Assembly: GCF_000826685.1 (NCBI RefSeq)
Contig: NZ_JROO01000023.1
Location: forward strand, 1 to 64,000
Source of the DNA: Streptomonospora alba
GTDB lineage: Bacteria > Actinomycetota > Actinomycetes > Streptosporangiales > Streptosporangiaceae
Reading direction: 5' to 3'
Length of the DNA: 64,000 bases
Shown: positions 10,659 through 21,462 of the stretch, piece by piece
Numbering within the stretch: the stretch's first letter is position 1
Layout of the letters: each line of letters begins with the position of its first letter
The notes under the pieces: model-generated
Databases searched by the model: none
What the model saw: only the letters and a program-made list of their open reading frames with translations
Told to the model about the DNA's origin: nothing
Made by a program: the position numbers and the translations under genes

Positions 10659-11359
10659 GAGTCGGTCCCTTTTCTCTGGCCGTAGACGTTCTGGTAGCGG
10701 TCGTAGAGGGCGTCGATGTGCTCCTGGGCGAGCCGGTGGACGGGCCCGTGCTGGCGGGCCAGGTGCACGGTGCGAGCGACGTCTTCGCACATCACAGCCG
10801 CCTTGACGGCGGACTTGGCGTCCTTGCCGATGGTGAAGACCCCGTGCTGGGCCATCAGCACCGCCGGCGACCGGTGGCCGGTGAGGGTGGCGACGATGCC
10901 GCGGCCGATGTCGTCGCCGCCGATGAGGGCGAAGGGCCCCACGGGGATGTCGTCGCCGAACTCGTCGGCCATCGCCGTGATGGCACACGGGACGGCTTCG
11001 CCCCGGGCCGCCCAGGCCGTGGCGTAGGTGCTGTGGGTGTGCACCACCGCACCGACCTCGGGCATGTGGCGGTAGACGTAGGCGTGGGCGTCGGTGTCGC
11101 TGGAGGGGGAGCAGCCGTCCTCGATCGGGGCGCCGTGCAGGTCGCAGACGACCATCGAGGCCGGGGTCAGATCCTCGTAGGTGACTCCGCTGGGCTTGAT
11201 GACGATCAGGTCGGTGCCGGGTACCCGCTCGGAGATGTTTCCGCTGGTCCAGGTGACCAGGTTCCAGCGGGTCAGCTCGGCGTGCAGGGCGCACACCTTC
11301 TCGCGCGTGGCGTGCAGCGCTTCGGCGGTCTCCGGGGGGAGTGTGGACAGTGCTGTCAT
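10655..11359 (-). CDS. araD: L-ribulose-5-phosphate 4-epimerase
   Basis: Class II aldolase-family epimerase producing D-xylulose 5-phosphate, 234 residues. Motifs are TSGNISER, KPSGVTYEDL, SSDTDAHAYVYRH, the zinc-binding VHTHSTYATAW and AQHGVFTIG. I chose the ATG at 11359: a GAAGGA Shine-Dalgarno lies 4 bases upstream, and the 234-residue product is close to E. coli AraD (231). A TTG at 11371 overlapping the araB stop as TTGA would add four residues. Coupled to araB upstream and araA downstream. Confidence 0.93.
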   Translation of the reverse strand: MTALSTLPPETAEALHATREKVCALHAELTRWNLVTWTSGNISERVPGTDLIVIKPSGVTYEDLTPASMVVCDLHGAPIEDGCSPSSDTDAHAYVYRHMPEVGAVVHTHSTYATAWAARGEAVPCAITAMADEFGDDIPVGPFALIGGDDIGRGIVATLTGHRSPAVLMAQHGVFTIGKDAKSAVKAAVMCEDVARTVHLARQHGPVHRLAQEHIDALYDRYQNVYGQRKGTDS

Positions 11360-11367
11360 GGCGTCCT

Positions 11368-13056
11368 TCAACGGGTGAGGCTCTCGTTGCGGACGGCGCG
11401 CAGGCGGTGCAGCGCGTCGCTGCCGCCGCGGCCGAAGTGGTCGTGCAGCTCGGTGTAGACGGCGTAGAGCCGGTCATAGGCTGCGGCGCGCTCGGGGTCG
11501 GGCAGGACGGCGTCGCGGGTGGCGCCGCCCATGGCCGCCGAGGCGGTCCGGATGTCGGCGTAGGCGCCGGCCGCCACGGCGGCGTGGATGGCCGAGCCCA
11601 CCGCCGGGCCCTGGTCGGAGTCGGCGACGTGCAGGGGGCGGTTGAGCACGTCGGCGTAGATCTGCATGACGTAGGCGTTGCGCTTGAGGCCGCCGGCGAC
11701 GGTGACCTCCTCGACGGGCACGCCGGAGCCGGTGAACGCGTCGAAGATGGTGCGGGTGCCGAAGGCGGTGGACTCCACCAGCGCGCGGTAGACCTCCTCG
11801 GGCCGGGTGGCCAGGGTCAGCCCGCAGATCACGCCGGAGAGGCTGTGGTCGACCAGCACCGATCGGTTGCCGCTGTGCCAGTCCAGGGCGACGAGGCCGT
11901 GGCCGCCGACGGGCTGGTCGGCGGACTTGCGCGAGAGCAGGTCGTGCGCGGAGACGCCCAGCTCGTCGGCCTCGCGCTGGTACTCGGCCGGCATGTGGCT
12001 CTGGGCGAACCAGGCGAAGATGTCGCCGACGCCGCTCTGGCCGGCCTCGTAGCCCCAGTAGCCGGGGGCGATGCCGTCGCGCACCGCGCCGCACATGCCC
12101 GGGACCTCGGCCAGGGACTCGCCGTTCATCACGTGGCACGTGCTGGTGCCCATGACGGCGAGCATCCTGCCGGGTTCGACGGTCTGCGCCGCGGCGGCCG
12201 TGACGTGGGCGTCGACGTTGCCGACGGCCACCGCGATCCCCTCGGGCAGCCCGGTGAGGGCTGCGGCGGAGGCGGAGAGGCCCCCGGCGCGCTCGCCCAA
12301 CTGCATGAGCGGATGGGCGAGTTTCTCCTCGGCGAAGCCGGCGAAGTCGGGGTGCAGCGCGGCCAGGTAGTCGCGGTCGGGCCAGGCGCCGTCCTGGTAG
12401 ATGCCCTTGTAGCCGGCGGTGCAGACGTTGCGGGTCTCGGCGCCGCACAGCACCCACACGATCCAGTCGGCGGCCTCGATCCAGCGGTCGCTGCGCCGGT
12501 AGACCTCGGGGTCCTCGCGCAGGACCTGGAGGCCCTTGGCGAACTGCCACTCGGAGCTGATCTTGCCGCCGTAGCGGGCCAACCAGTCCTCGCCGCGTTC
12601 GGCGGCCAGGGCGTTGATGTCGTCGGCCTCGCGCTGGGCGGCGTGGTGCTTCCACAGCTTGGCGTATGCGTGGGGGCGGTCGGCGAACTCGGGCAGTTCG
12701 CACAGCGGGGTGCCGTCGGCGGTGGTGGGCAGCACGGTGCAGGCGGTGAAGTCGGTGCCGATGCCGACGACGCGCTGGGGCGACACGCCCGCGGCGGCCA
12801 GTGCCTTGGGCACGGTGTGGCGCAGCACCGCCCGATAGTCCTCGGGCACCTGCAGTGCGGTGTCGGGGGCGAGCGGAGTGCCGGAGCCGGGCAGGGTCTG
12901 CGAGACGACACCGTGCTCGAACTCGTGCACGGCGCTGGCCAGTTCGGCGCCGTCGGCGACCCGGACGACGACCGCGCGCCCCGAAAGGGTTCCGAAGTCG
13001 ACGCCGATGACGACGTCGTCGTTGTGAGCGCTCACATTCTCGTCCTTCTCGTCCAT
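11368..13056 (-). CDS. araB: L-ribulokinase
   Basis: FGGY-family kinase phosphorylating L-ribulose. 562 residues, normal length. The N-terminal phosphate-binding segment reads GVDFGTLSGRAVVV; residues around YEAGQSGVGDIFAWF and the C-terminal GGLKRNAYVMQIYADVLNRP are typical ribulokinase signatures. The ATG at 13056 has a GGAGGA Shine-Dalgarno with 5-base spacing. It follows the regulator gene by 25 bases and shares its promoter. Confidence 0.95.
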   Translation of the reverse strand: MDEKDENVSAHNDDVVIGVDFGTLSGRAVVVRVADGAELASAVHEFEHGVVSQTLPGSGTPLAPDTALQVPEDYRAVLRHTVPKALAAAGVSPQRVVGIGTDFTACTVLPTTADGTPLCELPEFADRPHAYAKLWKHHAAQREADDINALAAERGEDWLARYGGKISSEWQFAKGLQVLREDPEVYRRSDRWIEAADWIVWVLCGAETRNVCTAGYKGIYQDGAWPDRDYLAALHPDFAGFAEEKLAHPLMQLGERAGGLSASAAALTGLPEGIAVAVGNVDAHVTAAAAQTVEPGRMLAVMGTSTCHVMNGESLAEVPGMCGAVRDGIAPGYWGYEAGQSGVGDIFAWFAQSHMPAEYQREADELGVSAHDLLSRKSADQPVGGHGLVALDWHSGNRSVLVDHSLSGVICGLTLATRPEEVYRALVESTAFGTRTIFDAFTGSGVPVEEVTVAGGLKRNAYVMQIYADVLNRPLHVADSDQGPAVGSAIHAAVAAGAYADIRTASAAMGGATRDAVLPDPERAAAYDRLYAVYTELHDHFGRGGSDALHRLRAVRNESLTR

Positions 13057-13081
13057 GGGGATCCTCCGAGGGGCGGTCGGC

Positions 13082-14110
13082 TCAGGCGCGGGCGGGGGCG
13101 GTACTGACTCGGGCGACCAAGCGGGCGGGCACCACGCTGCGCGCCGGGTGCAGGGAGGTGGATTCGGCGGGGGCCTCCAGCATGTCGATGAGCAGTTCTA
13201 TGCCGCGGCGGCCCACTTCGCTGAAGTCCTGGGCCACCGTGGTCAGCGGCGGGGTGAAGAACTCGGACTCGGGGATGTCGTCGAAGCCGATGACACTGAC
13301 GTCGTCGGGCACCCGCACCCCGGCCTCGCCCAGCGCCCGCAGCGCACCCAGCGCCATCTGGTCGTTGGCCACGAACAGGGCGGAGACGTCGGGGTCGCCG
13401 GCCAGCTGCGCGCCGATCCGGTAGCCCGAGCGGGGCCGCCAGTCGCCGTAGAGCGGCTCCGGCACCGGAGCCCCCGCCTCCGCCAGCGCCCGGCGCCAGC
13501 CGGCGATACGGCCCTCGGACTCCAGCCAGTCGTCGGGCCCGGCGATGTGGTGGACCGTGCGGTGGCCCTGGTCGAGCAGGTGGCGCGTGGCGAGGTAGCC
13601 GCCGCCTTCCTGGTCGACGCAGGCCACGGGCAGGTCCGGAGCCTCGCCGCCCTCGACCGCCACAACCGGGCGATCGGCGGGCTGTCCGGCCAGTCCTTCG
13701 ACGACCGCGCGTTTGGGCGCGATGACGATGTAGCCCTCGACCGACTGCTGGGCGAGGTAGTCCATCGCCTCGCTGACGGCTTGGCGGGTGACCGTCTGCA
13801 GCGTCACCACACTGAGGAAGTAGCCGTCGGCGCGGGCGGCGTGCTCGATGCCCGACAAAGTCTGAGCGGGGCCGTAGTGGGTGGTGTCGAAGGCGACGAC
13901 GCCGATCACGCCGGTGCGCCGGGTGACCAGCGCCCGCGCCGAGGAGTTGCGGCGGTAGCCCAGTTCCTCGATCGCGGCCTGGACCCGGGCCTGGGTCTCG
14001 GTGCGGACGTTGGGGTGTCCGTTGAGCACGCGCGAGACGGTCTGATGGGACACTCCGGCCAGCCGCGCTACGTCGGCCATGACCGGACTGCGCCCAACGG
14101 GTACCGACAT
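13082..14110 (-). CDS. araR: LacI-family regulator of the arabinose locus
   Basis: 342-residue repressor. N-terminal LacI helix-turn-helix MADVARLAGVSHQTVSRVLNG at about 11-31, with the hinge helix further on (YRRNSSARALVTRRTGVIGV), then a periplasmic-binding-type effector domain. The start at 14110 is fixed by AGGAG five bases upstream; the longer frame to 14188 would run across the operator. It is the first gene of the araBDA transcript and is probably autoregulated. The name follows function by context; it is not related to the GntR-fused AraR of Bacillus. Confidence 0.9.
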   Translation of the reverse strand: MSVPVGRSPVMADVARLAGVSHQTVSRVLNGHPNVRTETQARVQAAIEELGYRRNSSARALVTRRTGVIGVVAFDTTHYGPAQTLSGIEHAARADGYFLSVVTLQTVTRQAVSEAMDYLAQQSVEGYIVIAPKRAVVEGLAGQPADRPVVAVEGGEAPDLPVACVDQEGGGYLATRHLLDQGHRTVHHIAGPDDWLESEGRIAGWRRALAEAGAPVPEPLYGDWRPRSGYRIGAQLAGDPDVSALFVANDQMALGALRALGEAGVRVPDDVSVIGFDDIPESEFFTPPLTTVAQDFSEVGRRGIELLIDMLEAPAESTSLHPARSVVPARLVARVSTAPARA

Positions 14111-14172
14111 GCGTACTCCTGCTGCATCGACGTGCGAAACGCGCTGTTTGCGCGCTGGTGACGTGGGCAACA

Positions 14173-14201
14173 TTGTTAGCGCTAACATTCGTCCCCGTCA
14201 A
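14173..14201 (-). promoter_or_regulatory. Promoter of araR-araBDA
   Basis: On the minus strand a -35 TTGACG (14196-14201) and a -10 TAACAA (14173-14178) are separated by exactly 17 bases. Transcription would start about 55 bases upstream of the araR ATG. The operator lies over the spacer and -10. Confidence 0.7.
14174..14187. promoter_or_regulatory. LacI-type operator TGTTAGCGCTAACA
   Basis: A perfect 14-bp palindrome with the central CG of LacI-family operators, overlapping the -10 and spacer of the araR promoter. A bound AraR would block polymerase. It is the only exact copy I find in the arabinose locus. Confidence 0.85.
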
Positions 14202-14431
14202 GAGGTGCACGTAACCCGGCTCACAACAGGTCGGCAAACACGGCCCGGCGGAACCCGCGGTGATGCGCCCGACACGCGCGGCGGTCGCCGTCGGCACGCC
14301 GGGGCGCGGCGGGGAGAGCGGGAGGTGAGGCGGCCAGGCGGCCGGCCAGCGGCGAGTCCGGCGCGGGCCGAGGCGGCCGGCGCGGGCCGAGGCGGCCGGC
14401 GCGCAGTCGGTCGCTCGGCGTCCCCGGCGGG
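14202..14431. repeat. Intergenic region with a 19-bp tandem repeat
   Basis: The gap between the araR promoter and the methyltransferase gene has no gene that I can support. At 14358-14395 it carries two exact copies of CCGGCGCGGGCCGAGGCGG, with a 7-base start of a third copy to 14402. It looks like local slippage in very GC-rich sequence. Confidence 0.7.
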
Positions 14432-15226
14432 TCAGCCCTCAGGGGCCGTCGCGACGACCACCGTGGCGCCCGCGTCCTCGTCGGCGGCCACGCGCGCGGC
14501 GAGCCCGTCGGCCGCGGCGATCGCCGCGGCTGCGGGCGCCTGGCGCTCGCTGACCTCGAAGAGCAGGCACCCGCCCGGCGCGAGCCAGTCCGGCGCCGCT
14601 GCGCTCACCCGGCGCAGCGCCGCCAGCCCGTCGCGGCCGCCGTCGAGCGCCGCACGCGCCTCGTGATCGCGGGCCTCGCCGGGCAGCAGCGCGATCTCGC
14701 CGGTGGGCACGTAGGGCACGTTGGCCAGCAGCACGTCGACGCGCCCGTGCAGGCTGCGCGGCAGCGGATCGTAGAGGTCGCCTGCGTAGACCCGCCCGCC
14801 GACGTCGGCGAGGTTGCGCTGCGCGCACCGCACGGCCGCCGGGTCGAGGTCTGCGGCGTGCAGTTCGGTCCCGGGGCGGGCTGCGGCCAGCGCCGCACCG
14901 AGGGCACCCGACCCGCAGCACAGGTCCACCGCCACCGGCCGCTCGGGCGCCAGGTCCACCGCCCGGCCCACGAGGAACTCGGTCCGCCTGCGCGGGACGA
15001 ACACCCCGGGCTCGACGGACATGCGCCGTCCGCAGAACTCCGCCCAGCCCACGACGTACTCCAGCGGTTCCCCCGCCTCCCGCCGCTCGACCATCGCCTC
15101 CAGGCCGTCGCAGCCGCGGGTGCAGGAAAGCAGGATCTCGGCCTCGTCCTCGGCGAATACGCATCCGGCCCGGCGCAGCCGGGCGACGACGGAGGAGAAG
15201 GAAAGGGATGGCGTCGAAATCGGCAT
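14432..15226 (-). CDS. PrmC-related protein-glutamine N5-methyltransferase, target unknown
   Basis: 264-residue SAM-dependent methyltransferase of the HemK/PrmC type. The SAM-binding motif I is AVDLCCGSGALGAAL and the acidic motif is ELHAADLDP. The catalytic motif reads LANVPYVP: the usual NPPY of release-factor methyltransferases is NVPY here. A separate actinobacterial PrmC-related family with unknown substrate shows this change, so I do not call it prmC. The ATG at 15226 has GAGAGG 4 bases upstream. No functional link with neighbours is visible. Confidence 0.85.
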   Translation of the reverse strand: MPISTPSLSFSSVVARLRRAGCVFAEDEAEILLSCTRGCDGLEAMVERREAGEPLEYVVGWAEFCGRRMSVEPGVFVPRRRTEFLVGRAVDLAPERPVAVDLCCGSGALGAALAAARPGTELHAADLDPAAVRCAQRNLADVGGRVYAGDLYDPLPRSLHGRVDVLLANVPYVPTGEIALLPGEARDHEARAALDGGRDGLAALRRVSAAAPDWLAPGGCLLFEVSERQAPAAAAIAAADGLAARVAADEDAGATVVVATAPEG

Positions 15227-15759
15227 GTAGCCTCTCGGGGTGCCTCTGCGGGCCTCCCCGGCGGCCGCCTAGAGCGAGTCGGTGAAGCGACCACAGGCGG
15301 GAAGCGCCCTGCCTACCACAGCGGGGATCGGGCTCACCTCCTCGGTCCGGCGCCCGGTACGACGGGCACGGCGGCACGGCCGCCCGAAGGCGCGGCGACT
15401 CCGGCTCCGGGTGTGCGCCACGCTAGCACGGTGCCGGGCTGAGCCCGGCGGCCATCGCACCGGGCGCCCGCCGGTCGCGTTCACGGCGGAGGGCGGCGAA
15501 GGCGGTGGGTTGTGCCCGCGCCCGCCGCAGCCGACGTCCGCCGGTCACCCACCCGACGCGGCGGCCGGCCCGGTCCCGGCTCTTCGCATCAGCGTTGATC
15601 TTGTACCTACGGTCATTGTGAGCGATCACATGTGACCGTAAGTACAAGATCAACGGGGGAAAGCCCGGTCGCCTAGGTCGCGCAGCCGGCCGCGGTAGGC
15701 CCGCCGGTCGGCGCTGCTTCCCGCGCCGACCACGCTCTCCCCTCCCCGCGAACACGCGG
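15227..15759. other. Gene-free interval upstream of the methyltransferase
   Basis: About 530 bases without a gene I can support. A 117-codon plus-strand frame (15282-15635) is Arg/Pro-rich low-complexity sequence typical of GC-rich non-coding DNA. The one notable element is the 61-bp inverted repeat near the dgt end. Confidence 0.6.
15594..15654. repeat. 61-bp inverted repeat
   Basis: Arms of 22 bases at 15594-15615 and 15633-15654 match at 21 of 22 positions (left arm starts GTTGATCTTGTAC, right arm ends GTACAAGATCAAC). The 17-base centre itself contains TGTGA-GCGA-TCACA, so the element folds almost end to end. It is markedly AT-richer than its surroundings. It lies 106 bases beyond the 3' end of dgt. 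It has no T run. A dispersed palindromic element, a miniature transposable element or a binding site are possible; the sequence cannot decide. Confidence 0.85.
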
Positions 15760-17061
15760 TCATCCGGCGAGCCGCTCGTACCAGGCGCGGGCCGAGGTGT
15801 CGGTGAGGGACGCGATCTGGTCGATGACCACGCGCAGGGCGGCGGTGTCGTCCGGCGCCTGCTCGTAGGCGGCGCGGAAGGGGCCGTCGAGGGTGGCGGG
15901 GGCTCCCCGGTGGACCGCGTCGACGAGTCCGGTCACGATCTCGCGCTCGCGGGCCTGGTAGGCCGCGGCCTCCGTGCGACCCATGACGTAGTGGGCGGTC
16001 AGCGCCTTGAGCAGGGCGCATTCGAGCAGGCTGCGGCGCGGGAGGACCAGGTCGGCGGTGTAGCGGGTGATGGGCTCGGGGCCGCAGGACGCGCGGGTGG
16101 CCTGCACGGCCGACCGGGACAGGCGGCCGATCAGTTCGCTGGTGAGGTTCTTCAGCGCCGCCAGCGACCCCAGGTCGCCGGAGAACTCCTTGGGCCAGAA
16201 GGGCTCGGCCATCAGCTCGGCGAAGACCTCTTCGAGTTCGCCCCGCCCGGCGTCGGCGTAGAGCGCGGCGGCCACCGCGCACACCTCGGCGCGCTCGGCG
16301 CTGCTGTGCAGCGCGGGAAGCCGGATCATACCGGCGTAGAGCGCGTCCTCCAGGTCGTGCACGGAGTAGGCGACGTCGTCGGCCCAGTCCATGACCTGGG
16401 CCTCGAAGCACAGCGGCGGCAGACCGCCGCCGGCGTCCGCGGCGCCCGCGCGGATCCATTCGAAGACCGCCAGGTCGTCGGGGTAGCAGTTGAACTTCTG
16501 CCCGTCTCCGCTGCCGCGCGGCCAAGGGTATTTCAGTGTGGCGTCCAGCGTCGCGCGGGTGAGGTTCAGGCCAGCGCTCGCCGACTCCGCGGACGGACCG
16601 ATGCCTGCGGCGCCGGCGAGTGCGCCGCCGTCGACGACGACCTTGCCCTCAAGCCGGGTGAGCAGCCGCAGGCTCTGCGCGTTGCCCTCGAAACCGCCGC
16701 AGGCCGCCGCTGCGGCGTCCAGGGCCTTCTCCCCGTTGTGGCCGAAGGGCGGATGTCCCAGGTCGTGGGCCAGGCACGCGGCCTCGACGAGGTCGGGGTC
16801 GCACCCCAGCGCCCCGCCGAGCTCGCGGCCGATCTGGGCGCACTCCAGCGAGTGGGTCAGCCGGGTGCGCGGGAAGTCGCTGGCGCCCGGCTGCACCACC
16901 TGGGTCTTGGCGGCCAGGCGGCGCAGGGCGAAGCTGTGCAGCACCCGCGCCCTGTCGCGTTCGAACGGGCTGCGGGAGCGGCTCTTCGCGGATTCGGGGG
17001 CCCAGCGCTGCCGGTCGCCGGCGCTGTATCCGGGCGGTGGGGTCTCGTCGATCGCTGCCAT
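15760..17061 (-). CDS. dgt: Deoxyguanosinetriphosphate triphosphohydrolase-like protein
   Basis: HD-domain dNTP triphosphohydrolase, 433 residues. The metal-binding residues are visible in RLTHSLECAQIGRE, ACLAHDLGHPPFGHNGE and the later MDWADDVAYSVHDLED. Cleaves dNTPs to deoxynucleosides and triphosphate and so controls dNTP pools. I place the start at ATG 17061; a GTG two codons upstream (17067) is possible and lies 5 bases after a TAGAGT -10-like hexamer (17073-17078), so a leaderless transcript may exist. The frame extends further upstream but with Arg-rich non-conserved sequence. In actinomycetes dgt usually lies near glyS and dnaG. Confidence 0.92.
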   Translation of the reverse strand: MAAIDETPPPGYSAGDRQRWAPESAKSRSRSPFERDRARVLHSFALRRLAAKTQVVQPGASDFPRTRLTHSLECAQIGRELGGALGCDPDLVEAACLAHDLGHPPFGHNGEKALDAAAAACGGFEGNAQSLRLLTRLEGKVVVDGGALAGAAGIGPSAESASAGLNLTRATLDATLKYPWPRGSGDGQKFNCYPDDLAVFEWIRAGAADAGGGLPPLCFEAQVMDWADDVAYSVHDLEDALYAGMIRLPALHSSAERAEVCAVAAALYADAGRGELEEVFAELMAEPFWPKEFSGDLGSLAALKNLTSELIGRLSRSAVQATRASCGPEPITRYTADLVLPRRSLLECALLKALTAHYVMGRTEAAAYQAREREIVTGLVDAVHRGAPATLDGPFRAAYEQAPDDTAALRVVIDQIASLTDTSARAWYERLAG

Positions 17062-17152
17062 GGTCACAGTCGACTCTATGCAACGCCACCGACAGCGGCG
17101 CCGCCGCAACCCCGTACGCTGCGGCGACCTTCCGCTGCGGGCGCCGACGGGA

Positions 17153-18208
17153 TCAGGCCGCGTCGACCTCGATGTCGGTGCTGTCACCGAAGAGCCAGTA
17201 GTACCAGAGCGACGCGGTCTCCCTGGTGATGTACCACATCTGGGTCTCCCGCTCGATCACAGCGGGTCCCGAGCGCGACGGCGAAGTGGCCGCCTCCATA
17301 CCGTGGTCCTCGGCCATCTGGCGCGAGCGCAGGCTGTGCCACGGGTCGCTGACGATGACCACGCTGGACCAGTCCCGCTCCTCGAAGACGCCGGCGACCG
17401 CCGTGATGCTCTGCAGGGTGTCGCCGCCCTCCTCGACGGCGACGACGTCGTCGGCGGGCACGCCCTGCTCGACCAGCCAGTCGCGCCCGGAGCCGCCCTC
17501 GGTGTAGTTGTCGCCGGGCTGGTTCCCGCCCACGGTGACGAGGACGGGGGCGACGCCCTCGCGGTAGAGCTCCTCGGCGTGGGCGAGCCGCGCCTCGAAG
17601 ATCGGCGAAGGACGGCCGTTGTACTGGCTGGCGCCCAGCACGAGGATCGCGTCGGAGGCGGGGCGCTCGTCGGCGCGCGCGGTGTACCACACCCACGCCC
17701 ACGTGGCGGGCGGGGCCGCGAGCACGAGCAGCAGCACCAGCGCCACGAACCAGCGCAGCCGGAAGCGGCGCCGCCGGGGCGGCCGGGGCGGCGACCCGCC
17801 CGGCCCACCGCCGCGCCGGTACGGCGCGCGGGGCTCGGGCCCGGCGGGGTCGGGCTCCCGCTGGGACCCGGGGACCGTGCCGGGCGATGGGCCGGTGCGC
17901 CGCAGGACTCTGGTCCGCTCCTCGCCGCCGGCACCGACCGGATCGGCGCCGGCACCCGGATCACCGCCGCCGTAGGGGGCGGCGCGGTCGGCCGGTCCGG
18001 AGGACGCGGTGGGGCCGTAGGCGTCCGCCGCCCGCTCCCCCGGTGCCTCGGCCCCCGGGTAATCCTCGCGGGAGAGCGGCTGCGTGCGGTCTTGAGGGGA
18101 ATCCGGCACGCCGGATCCCGGCCGGGAGAAGACCCGGGTCGCGCCCGGTTCGTGTCCGGCCGGCTCGTTCGGCACGCCGGCGCCGCGATCGTCGCCCCCA
18201 GCTGGCAC
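17153..18208 (-). CDS. DUF218 (YdcF/SanA-like) membrane protein with disordered N-terminus
   Basis: 351 residues from a GTG start preceded by GGTGAG. Residues 1-145 are Pro/Gly/Glu-rich and probably disordered, followed by an Arg-rich stop and one transmembrane helix (FVALVLLLVLAAPPATW, about 150-170). The extracytoplasmic part is a DUF218 domain with DAILVLGASQYNG, LVTVGG, EEGGDTLQSI and VSDPWHSLR. E. coli relatives SanA and ElyC affect envelope integrity and vancomycin or cell-wall phenotypes. The exact reaction is unknown. Transcribed in the direction of dgt, 91 bases upstream of its start. Confidence 0.85.
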   Translation of the reverse strand: MPAGGDDRGAGVPNEPAGHEPGATRVFSRPGSGVPDSPQDRTQPLSREDYPGAEAPGERAADAYGPTASSGPADRAAPYGGGDPGAGADPVGAGGEERTRVLRRTGPSPGTVPGSQREPDPAGPEPRAPYRRGGGPGGSPPRPPRRRRFRLRWFVALVLLLVLAAPPATWAWVWYTARADERPASDAILVLGASQYNGRPSPIFEARLAHAEELYREGVAPVLVTVGGNQPGDNYTEGGSGRDWLVEQGVPADDVVAVEEGGDTLQSITAVAGVFEERDWSSVVIVSDPWHSLRSRQMAEDHGMEAATSPSRSGPAVIERETQMWYITRETASLWYYWLFGDSTDIEVDAA

Positions 18209-18342
18209 CGCTCACCCCCCGGTTCGCTCGTCGGATACCTGACGATAACCGACACCGCGGGCGTTGCTGCGCCGGGCGGCATCCGCCTGCGGGGCGCCGC
18301 CCGGCGCCGACGGGGCCGCGCCGGCCCGGGCCCCGCGCCGGC

Positions 18343-21021
<2,679 letters not shown>

Positions 21022-21462
21022 GGTGGCTCCCTGCTGTCGGAAGGACCGGAAACGGCCGCTCGTCCTGGAATGCGCGCGACTCTACCCAGCTGACGCGTTT
21101 CCACCTCTCACCCCACCCTAATACCGATGTTTTCGCAGGCCGAAGCATTTCTACAGGTCTATACCAATGGTCTCTTCTTCAAGCACCTCCACCCCGGCCG
21201 CACAGACCGCTGGATGAGACCGGGGACACACCGATGCGCAGGTGGGTGCGGGTGGGACCCGTGGTGATCCCCGTGCGGCGGCGACCTCCGAGAGACCTCT
21301 CCCCCACTGGTCCACTACGCCGGCGCGGCCGCCCGGGAAGGCGGCGGTGCCGCCCGCCGGCGGTGGTGCACCCATCGCCCTGCGCACCGGATGCGCGAAC
21401 AACCCGCGCGACCCGCGCGCGAGCGGCTGCACGGCACCGCGGGACGCTGCGAAGATGCGGAC
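21022..21462. other. Divergent control region of ppdK and the DUF2252 gene
   Basis: About 440 bases between divergent genes, without a supported ORF. It includes an AT-richer stretch (21110-21180) that holds the GGTCTATACC palindrome. I see no clear -35/-10 pair for either gene. Confidence 0.6.
21153..21168. promoter_or_regulatory. DasR-box-like site upstream of ppdK
   Basis: ACAGGTCTATACCAAT matches the known streptomycete dre consensus ACTGGTCTAGACCACT at 13 of 16 positions and keeps the GGTCTANACC core. DasR is a GntR-type regulator of aminosugar and central carbon genes. Whether this genome has DasR is not visible here. Confidence 0.5.

Noticed and set aside
15616-15632. CRP/GlxR-like site TGTGA-TCACA in the centre of the inverted repeat
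   Set aside because: The spacing is 4 bases, not the 6 of CRP sites, and it is explained by the larger palindrome.
15282-15635. 117-codon plus-strand ORF in the gap before dgt
   Set aside because: Low complexity, no Shine-Dalgarno, and it runs into the 61-bp inverted repeat.
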